DNA of 11,493 bases from JBARRO01 sp049644265 (GTDB lineage Bacteria > Bacteroidota > Ignavibacteria > UBA10030), in NCBI GenBank assembly GCA_049644265.1, contig JBARRO010000165.1, positions 1 through 11,493 on the forward strand, written 5' to 3'. Position 1 is the stretch's first letter, and every line of letters starts with the position of its first letter. Both the position numbers and the translations under genes were made by a program. Below, piece after piece: positions 7,439-11,493 of the stretch. The notes under the pieces were generated by a model. It was not told where the DNA came from and did not search any database. It saw only the letters and a program-made list of their open reading frames with translations.

Positions 7439-7909
7439 TTATTGAACAAGAATGGTATACGTCACTGTATGGACGTCATTTCCTAATTCAGCGCTGTTTC
7501 CCTGAGCGAAGGCGGACGACGCGGTGTACTGCAGCGTACACGTCTTTGCCGTGCCGGGCGGCTTGGCGGGGATACTTGTGAGAAAATCTGTATCCAACAT
7601 GCCATTGGTCAAAGTCACTGCCGGTGCAGCCACTCCGTCCGTGGCCGCTGTGGCAACCACGCGGAGGTTGAACCGTTGACTGGGGCAGGAGGTCCGAACT
7701 GTGATTTTTGATATGGCTGCCTGCCTCTTGAAACTCAATTGGGTCACCGTATTTGTCACTGCTGTCGGTTCCTGACCAGGAAGTGCCGTCGTGATGTTTG
7801 TAACAATATTTCCCCCCGTGACAGAAATCTGCGCGTCAGCAGAAGTAACTCCCGCCAGGAGCATCACTCCTCCCACCAGAACTTGTCGCATGATGGTACG
7901 CGCTGTCAT
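7439..7909 (-). CDS. Secreted fibre subunit with two cysteines
   Basis: 156 residues with a signal peptide (MTARTIMRQVLVGGVMLLAGVTSADA). The mature part carries the family block LSFKRQAAISKITVRTS, then GVAAPAVTLT, TCTLQYTA and the terminal strand HTVTYTILVQ. These align with the 8413-7925 and 9016-8516 products. Unlike those it has a second cysteine (RTSCPSQ) besides the shared one, so an intramolecular disulfide is possible. I chose ATG 7909 because GGAGAAG (7922-7916) sits six bases before it; a GTG directly after the upstream TAA is the alternative. It lies 15 bases after the 8413-7925 gene and ten before the chaperone gene, consistent with a tightly packed operon. Function as a minor fibre component is inferred. 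Confidence 0.75.
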   Translation of the reverse strand: MTARTIMRQVLVGGVMLLAGVTSADAQISVTGGNIVTNITTALPGQEPTAVTNTVTQLSFKRQAAISKITVRTSCPSQRFNLRVVATAATDGVAAPAVTLTNGMLDTDFLTSIPAKPPGTAKTCTLQYTASSAFAQGNSAELGNDVHTVTYTILVQ

Positions 7910-7924
7910 GAGATTCTTCTCCAC

Positions 7925-8413
7925 TTATTGTGCCAGAACCGTAAACGTGACCGTGTGGGCGTCCGATCCGGTGCCCTGGGATGCCAGTGCAATTCCCGTA
8001 TACTTCAGGGTGCAGGACCCTTTGCTCCGGCCGACGTTCAGGACAAGGTCCGCTGCAGTCGTCGTCAATGTTACTTCCGGAGCCGCAACACCAGTGGTTG
8101 GAGTAACCGCCAGGAGTTTGAGTGAGAACAGGGGTGCCGCAAGGCTTGTGCTGGCCGTGATCTTTTGAAGACTGCTGTTCGTTCCCCATGAAAGGCTGCT
8201 CGTTTGATCCGTCACCGACATCGAATTTTGACCCGCCACGGCATTCGCTCCGGAAATGTCGAGATTTACGGTACCGAGGTTGACCTGAAGGTAGGATAGG
8301 GTTGCCACGGTAACAGTCACTGTATGGTTCGCCGTCCCGTAAACCTGTCCCCATGCTGTCGCGGGAACGAGAAGGATGAGCATATACAGGGGAATCTCGC
8401 GAAGCCTGTTCAC
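7925..8413 (-). CDS. Secreted fibre subunit with a single cysteine
   Basis: 162 residues with a signal peptide (NRLREIPLYMLILLVPATAWG) and a mature start of QVYGTANHTVTVTVATLSYL, an alternating hydrophobic strand that could act as a donor strand. Family blocks follow: LSWGTNSSLQKITASTS, GVAAPEVTLTTT, SCTLKYTGIA and the terminal HTVTFTVLAQ. It is closest to the 9016-8516 and 7909-7439 products. The start is GTG at 8413, the first start after an in-frame TAA, with AAAGG six bases upstream. A sigma-70-like promoter lies about 40 bases upstream, so the downstream subunit, chaperone and usher genes may have extra expression from here. Single Cys excludes an internal disulfide. Role as a minor subunit is inference. 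Confidence 0.8.
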   Translation of the reverse strand: MNRLREIPLYMLILLVPATAWGQVYGTANHTVTVTVATLSYLQVNLGTVNLDISGANAVAGQNSMSVTDQTSSLSWGTNSSLQKITASTSLAAPLFSLKLLAVTPTTGVAAPEVTLTTTAADLVLNVGRSKGSCTLKYTGIALASQGTGSDAHTVTFTVLAQ

Positions 8414-8452
8414 GGAGAGCCTTTACTATGAGTGTGTTACCTGGGGTGTGTT

Positions 8453-8481
8453 AATATAGGCGGAGAGAGCTCGAGATTCAA
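8453..8481 (-). promoter_or_regulatory. Candidate sigma-70-type internal promoter
   Basis: On the minus strand TTGAAT (8481-8476) and TATATT (8458-8453) are separated by exactly 17 bases. Transcription would start near 8446 and give a leader of about 33 bases before the GTG at 8413. It lies in the only roughly 100-base gap among the subunit genes. The match is to the general bacterial consensus, which may not hold for this lineage. Confidence 0.4.
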
Positions 8482-8515
8482 GTGGTCAACCAACGCCTTT
8501 GGGGGTGTTAAACCG

Positions 8516-9016
8516 CTAGCTACCTGTAATGGTGTACGTTATCAAATGTGACTCTGTTCCAGGCCCTTCTGCGACATCCGCTATTCCCATGAATTTCAGC
8601 GTGCAACTGCCCGCCGACTTGCTTACGCCGACGATAAGGTCGTGTGTTGAATTGTCCGAAAAGCTCACTCCTGAAGCTGCGACACCCGAGCCGACGCTCA
8701 CGTTCTCGGGTTCGACCCGCAGGAGATACCGCGGCTGTGTGCTGTTTGTGGCCACAGTGATCTTCCGGCTCTCTCCGTTGCTTGTCCACACGAGTTTTGT
8801 GCTTGTGCTGAGAACGGCCGTCTGACTGGACAACTCGTCAATCGTCAGGCGAAGCCGCTTGCCCGCAGAAAGGTCAATCTTGTTGAGTTCCAGAACCTGG
8901 AGAGTGAGAACCTGGCGTGCCTGAGATGCCTGACTCAAAAGTGAGGTGTTGAAGAGGAAGAGTACGAAAGCTGCTTTTGCCGCTCTTATGGCCAATCTGT
9001 TCACCCCGGTTTTCAT
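8516..9016 (-). CDS. Secreted fibre subunit with a single cysteine
   Basis: 166 residues with a long basic signal-peptide n-region (KTGVNRLAIRAAK) and a hydrophobic core AFVLFLFNTSLLSQA. The mature protein begins SQARQVLTLQVLELNKIDLSAG and then shows LVWTSNGESRKITVATN, GVAASGVSFS, SCTLKFMGIADVAEG and a final strand HLITYTITGS. It is a clear paralogue of the 8413-7925 product. The ATG at 9016 has an AAAGGA site ten bases upstream. It is the first gene after the terminator-like hairpin at 9033-9073, so its transcripts probably come from read-through of the abundant first subunit. Function as a structural or tip subunit is inferred from context; I know no family name. Confidence 0.8.
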   Translation of the reverse strand: MKTGVNRLAIRAAKAAFVLFLFNTSLLSQASQARQVLTLQVLELNKIDLSAGKRLRLTIDELSSQTAVLSTSTKLVWTSNGESRKITVATNSTQPRYLLRVEPENVSVGSGVAASGVSFSDNSTHDLIVGVSKSAGSCTLKFMGIADVAEGPGTESHLITYTITGS

Positions 9017-9032
9017 AGGTCATAAGTCCTTT

Positions 9033-9073
9033 TAGATAGAGAAAGACCGCAGTCGAGGTTCCGGCTGCGGTCT
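9033..9073 (-). terminator. Hairpin between first subunit and the rest of the operon
   Basis: On the minus strand AGACCGCAG (9073-9065) pairs perfectly with CTGCGGTCT (9052-9044) across a twelve-base loop, followed by a T-rich but interrupted tail (TTCTCTATCT). It sits 18 bases after the stop of the first subunit and before the next subunit's ribosome site. A partial terminator here would let the first subunit be made in excess over the downstream genes, a common pattern in fimbrial operons. Confidence 0.7.
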
Positions 9074-9091
9074 CTTCCCTGTATTCGCCTG

Positions 9092-9592
9092 TTAGTTCGT
9101 CAGCGTCAGCGTGATGGTCTTCGCTGTTGAGGATAAGGTGCCGGCTGAAGCATTCGCAGAGAAGGTGTAGGTGATCACCTGACCCGCATCGGCGCCTTTG
9201 TTGATGGCTGTGACAACGTCGACCGCACTACCTGAGGTTGCATTGGAGATGTCGACCGTTCCAGCGCTCGTGCCTTTGGAGCTTGCAAGGTTGATGCTCA
9301 GACCGTACCCTGAAGCAAGTGCAGCATCCGTATAGGCAGTGATTTTGACGGTGTTCGCATAGTTCTGTGTGATGCTATACGTGGTGGTCGCGTCGCTGAC
9401 CGACGTCAGAGCATCGGTTCCGGCTGCTCCCTGTGTGATTGTAAGGGCACCGGGGTTTCCAGAAGTGGCAATCTTATAGACTGCGTTGACTGCCAGGTTG
9501 ACGCTCTGGGTGGCTGTCGCTTGTGCGAAAGCATTTCCGGCAACGAGGATGCTCAGAGCTGCTACCGCGAGGATGACGAGTGACTTTTTCAT
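9092..9592 (-). CDS. Probable major fibre subunit (secreted, Cys-free)
   Basis: 166 residues with a model signal peptide (MKKSLVILAVAALSILVAGNAFA, cleavage at 23). The mature part is about 143 residues, very rich in Ala/Thr/Ser/Val and lacks Cys. It begins QATATQSVNLAVNAVYKI, an alternating strand, and has GNPGALTIT, TYSITQNYANTVKITAYTD, LASSKGTSAGTVDI, ITYTFSANASAG and a final TITLTLTN. ATG 9592 is chosen over the longer open frame up to 9739 because AAAAGGAG precedes it by about seven bases and the signal peptide starts there. First position in the operon, a sigma-54-like promoter about 74 bases upstream, a strong ribosome site and a downstream hairpin suggest it is the most abundant component. 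General likeness is to Ig-like pilin or DUF4402/spore-coat-U type subunits; no exact family recognised. Confidence 0.85.
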   Translation of the reverse strand: MKKSLVILAVAALSILVAGNAFAQATATQSVNLAVNAVYKIATSGNPGALTITQGAAGTDALTSVSDATTTYSITQNYANTVKITAYTDAALASGYGLSINLASSKGTSAGTVDISNATSGSAVDVVTAINKGADAGQVITYTFSANASAGTLSSTAKTITLTLTN

Positions 9593-9665
9593 GATGACTC
9601 CTTTTAGGATTAAGTTAAGTATTGGGTGGTTGATTTGCTTTTTCATACTCTGTTGCTTCCCTATC

Positions 9666-9681
9666 TTCAATCGCCGTGCCA
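9666..9681 (-). promoter_or_regulatory. Sigma-54-like promoter of the major subunit operon
   Basis: The minus strand reads TGGCACGGCGATTGAA. This is a perfect -24 element (TGGCACG) with correct spacing to TTG at the -12 element, but A replaces the usual C. Predicted transcript start is near 9655, giving a leader of about 63 bases before ATG 9592. A sigma-54 activator gene is encoded nearby on the other strand. Confidence 0.6.
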
Positions 9682-9732
9682 GTCGTTTTTTCGTCGAATT
9701 TTGCAAAATTTCAAACATTTGTCCAAAATAAT

Positions 9733-9749
9733 GTATCATTGTAAGAATT
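9733..9749. repeat. Direct repeat copy 1, candidate activator site
   Basis: GTATCATTGTAAGAATT matches the copy at 9810-9826 at 15 of 17 positions. It lies about 78-94 bases upstream of the predicted minus-strand start near 9655 and 183-199 from the plus-strand start near 9932, both within the range of sigma-54 enhancer sites. Confidence 0.5.
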
Positions 9750-9809
9750 ATGGATCATATTGAGATTTTTGAAATTTGCCAATTTTATTGATGATTTATT
9801 GAATTGTAC

Positions 9810-9826
9810 GTATCATTATAAGAAGT
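9810..9826. repeat. Direct repeat copy 2, candidate activator site
   Basis: GTATCATTATAAGAAGT is the second copy, 77 bases from the first. It lies about 106-122 bases upstream of the plus-strand start near 9932 and 155-171 from the minus-strand start near 9655. The pair could load the NtrC-type regulator for both promoters. Confidence 0.5.
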
Positions 9827-9848
9827 CGTGTACCGATATGAGTCACGG

Positions 9849-9878
9849 CTAGTCTCATGATATTCTTCCCTTGACTAG
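9849..9878. repeat. Short inverted repeat upstream of the kinase promoter
   Basis: CTAGTC (9849-9854) and GACTAG (9873-9878) are perfect six-base inverted halves 18 bases apart. The arms are 28-57 bases upstream of the sigma-54-like site at 9906. A nearby ATGAG/CTCAT pair (9838-9842, 9854-9858) overlaps it. It may be a regulator site, but such short repeats arise by chance in AT-rich DNA. Confidence 0.25.
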
Positions 9879-9905
9879 TTCTTTGAAAAAAAAGGCAATT
9901 CAGTG

Positions 9906-9921
9906 TGGCACGTCCCTTGAC
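9906..9921 (+). promoter_or_regulatory. Sigma-54-like promoter of the kinase-regulator operon
   Basis: TGGCACGTCCCTTGAC has a perfect -24 element and correct spacing to TTG, with A at the -12 C position as in the other two sites. The predicted start near 9932 is upstream of ATG 9992 and ATG 10010 but downstream of GTG 9905. If the promoter is real, the kinase must start at one of the later ATGs. It would allow the NtrC-type regulator to control its own operon. Confidence 0.5.
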
Positions 9922-10009
9922 ATCTATCTCAACAGAACGCAGACAGGATCCACTCTACTATAGGAACGCGGAGTCAGGATCGTCAGATCAAATGAAGGGA
10001 AGAATTGAG

Positions 10010-10738
10010 ATGGATATGGAACATCAAGTAGTTGGTACAACCGGGCTTCATCGCCTGAGAAACGAGATTGTGTCAAAAATCTCCCATGAGTTCAGAACGC
10101 CGCTTACTTCAATAATAGGGTTTGCAGAGAGCATTCTGAACGATCCGGAGATGATGGCAGACAAGAGGATGGAATACACGCGGATCATCAAGGATGAAGG
10201 GGAACGCCTCGCCCGGCTCATCAGCGATCTCATGTACGTATCGGCGTTGGAACAGCAGGATGCCTCACTTATTCGCTGCGGGCAGCACAACCTCGTTTCG
10301 ATCCTGAAACATGCTGTGGATGCGGTCTCCGTCCAGGCCGAAAAGCGTGACATTTCGATCAAGACGGAATTTATTCAGCCGCGTTGTGATGCAACAGTGG
10401 ATAAAGAGAGAATTTTCGAGGTCGCACTCCATCTCCTGGATAATGCAATGAAATTTACGCCGAATCTCGGCACGATTACGGTGCGGACACGGGAAAACCA
10501 CGAGTCGGTTGATTTCGAGGTGTCGGATGACGGGATTGGAATTCCGGAAAAAGATATTCCGTTTGTGTTTGACCATTTTTACAAGGTGCGACGTGCAGGG
10601 GAGGAAACACGCGGTGCCGGCCTTGGACTTGCCATTGCACGGCACCTCGTCGAACTCCATGGGGGTTCCATCAGCGTCAAAAGCGCAGAGAGTGCCGGCT
10701 CTACATTCACCGTTTCGTTGCCAAAAGAGAATTCCTGA
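10010..10738 (+). CDS. Soluble sensor histidine kinase without visible sensor domain
   Basis: 242 residues from ATG 10010. The H-box ISHEFRTPLTSIIGF has His26. The N-box LLDNAMKFTP (Asn145), G1 DDGIGIP (173-179), F-box FDHFYK and G2 GAGLGLAIARHLVELHGG (202-219) are all intact, so it should autophosphorylate and pass phosphate to the response regulator 33 bases downstream. There is no membrane segment and only about 20 residues before the dimerisation helix, so the input signal must come from a partner protein. ATG 10010 is preferred because AAGGGA precedes it by nine bases; ATG 9992 or GTG 9905 would add 6 or 35 residues without adding a recognisable domain, and GTG 9905 overlaps the promoter-like site. 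Confidence 0.9.
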   Translation: MDMEHQVVGTTGLHRLRNEIVSKISHEFRTPLTSIIGFAESILNDPEMMADKRMEYTRIIKDEGERLARLISDLMYVSALEQQDASLIRCGQHNLVSILKHAVDAVSVQAEKRDISIKTEFIQPRCDATVDKERIFEVALHLLDNAMKFTPNLGTITVRTRENHESVDFEVSDDGIGIPEKDIPFVFDHFYKVRRAGEETRGAGLGLAIARHLVELHGGSISVKSAESAGSTFTVSLPKENS

Positions 10739-10771
10739 TTTGCTTATTCACATTCACTTCATGGAAATGCC

Positions 10772-11493
10772 GTGACGAACAAACAAATTTACATTGTCGA
10801 CGACGAACGAACCGTCGTCAAACTCCTTGAACTCTGGATGCAACGATGGGGTTACGACTCCAAAGTGTTTCCGGACGGAGAATCCTTCCTTGAACACCTC
10901 GACGATGGCCCTTCGCTTGTCCTTCTTGATCTTATGCTACCCGGGATCGACGGGGTCGAGACTCTCAAACGGATCAAGGAACACAAACCCGACCTTCCGG
11001 TCATCATTCTATCAGCCCAGGCGAGGATTGAAGTCGCGCTGGAAACACTGAAGCTGGGGGCTTCGGACTACTTCAGCAAACCGGTTGATTTTCCGAAGCT
11101 GGAGATCGCCGTAAAGAATGCGTTGCGACTTTCCGACCTGACCCGCGAGGTGGAACAACTGCGAGAGAACGCCGGCACGAGAGTGCAGTTCGACAACATG
11201 GTAACCCAAAGCGGCGAAATGCAGGATGTTTTCAAGCTTGTGAACAAGGTCATGGACAGCGACATCCCCGTGCTTCTGCTTGGCGAAAGCGGGACAGGAA
11301 AGGAACTCGTCTCCCGGGCGATCCATTTCAACAGCAAGAGAAAGACCGGACCGTTTGTGGTCGTCAACTGCGCATCGATTCCCAAGGACCTCCTGGAAAG
11401 CGAATTTTTCGGACACGAGAAGGGATCCTTTACGGGAGCCGTGCAGCGGAGAATCGGGAAATTCGAACAGGCAAACGGCGGGACGATCTTCCT
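10772..11493 (+). CDS. NtrC-family sigma-54-dependent response regulator (partial)
   Basis: 240 complete codons to the window end. The receiver domain (about 5-118) has acidic pair Asp10/Asp11, phosphorylation site Asp53 (LVLLDLMLPGIDG), Ser81 and Lys103 (YFSKPVD). A linker with LTREVEQLREN follows, then a sigma-54 AAA+ domain with Walker A GESGTGKE (171-178) and the sigma-54 contact loop GSFTGA (218-223, a common form of GAFTGA). Sequence stops at GGTIFL, just before the Walker B aspartate; the rest of AAA+ and the DNA-binding HTH are outside. GTG 10772 is the first start after the kinase stop in the same frame, with GGA six bases before it. It probably activates the nearby sigma-54-like promoters when phosphorylated by the neighbouring kinase. 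Confidence 0.9.
   Translation, partial: MTNKQIYIVDDERTVVKLLELWMQRWGYDSKVFPDGESFLEHLDDGPSLVLLDLMLPGIDGVETLKRIKEHKPDLPVIILSAQARIEVALETLKLGASDYFSKPVDFPKLEIAVKNALRLSDLTREVEQLRENAGTRVQFDNMVTQSGEMQDVFKLVNKVMDSDIPVLLLGESGTGKELVSRAIHFNSKRKTGPFVVVNCASIPKDLLESEFFGHEKGSFTGAVQRRIGKFEQANGGTIF

Larger units (their letters stand above)
9593..10009. other. Divergent regulatory region, AT-rich
   Basis: This stretch separates the minus-strand subunit operon from the plus-strand kinase. It contains two sigma-54-like promoters pointing outward, a 17-base direct repeat pair, an inverted repeat and an A8 tract (9887-9893 region). It is clearly richer in A and T than the flanking genes. No supported gene lies in it: the open frame from GTG 9905 is read here as leader up to the ATG at 10010. 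Confidence 0.6.

Noticed and set aside
9593..9739. N-terminal extension of the first subunit up to 9739
   Set aside because: The signal peptide and the ribosome site AAAAGGAG both point to ATG 9592, and a promoter-like site lies inside the extension.
10736..10774. Kinase and response regulator in the same reading frame, suggesting a broken hybrid kinase
   Set aside because: A clean TGA ends a complete kinase G2 region, 11 codons without conserved sequence follow, and the regulator has its own GTG start. Separate genes are the simpler reading.

Overview
This window (roughly half GC) looks like a piece of chromosome from a Gram-negative (diderm) bacterium. The evidence is a set of exported small beta-rich proteins, a periplasmic chaperone-like protein and a large usher-like outer-membrane barrel protein ending in a SPOR domain. 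The carboxypeptidase-regulatory-like plus SPOR architecture and the sigma-54 two-component pair would suit the Bacteroidota/Ignavibacteria (FCB) group, but that is inference and no rRNA or marker gene is present.

Left part (1-2273): the tail of an unrecognised + strand gene (1-186) converges on a minus-strand group. That group holds an MFS transporter, an RsbW-type anti-sigma/serine-kinase ATPase and an RsbV/SpoIIAA-type STAS antagonist whose start overlaps the end of the RsbW-like gene.

Centre (2369-9592, all minus strand): an apparent surface-fibre or secretion locus. In transcription order it has an abundant-looking 166-aa subunit (9592-9092), a leaky-terminator-like hairpin, three further small subunits (9016-8516, 8413-7925, 7909-7439), a PapD/DUF916-like chaperone (7428-6604) and a ~1030-aa usher-like barrel protein (6638-3546). 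After a 276-bp gap come another subunit paralogue (3269-2778) and a diverged small exported protein (2767-2369). Five small proteins share one recognisable pattern: a signal peptide, an alternating hydrophobic strand, an aromatic/Thr-rich block ending in K-I-x-[AV], and a terminal beta strand such as TLTN or TYTI. The set resembles a chaperone-usher system, but the subunits and the usher architecture are not ones I recognise.

Right part (9593-11493): an AT-rich divergent regulatory region, then on the + strand a soluble histidine kinase with no visible sensor domain and an NtrC-family response regulator (receiver plus sigma-54 AAA+ domain), cut by the window end.

Regulation ties the parts together. 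Three sites match the sigma-54 pattern TGGCAC[GC]-N4-TTG with identical spacing: before the first subunit (minus), before the kinase (plus) and before the 3269 subunit (minus). All three carry A instead of C at the -12 position. Two near-identical 17-bp direct repeats lie at typical enhancer distances between the divergent promoters. The simplest model is that the kinase/NtrC-type pair controls the surface system and itself.
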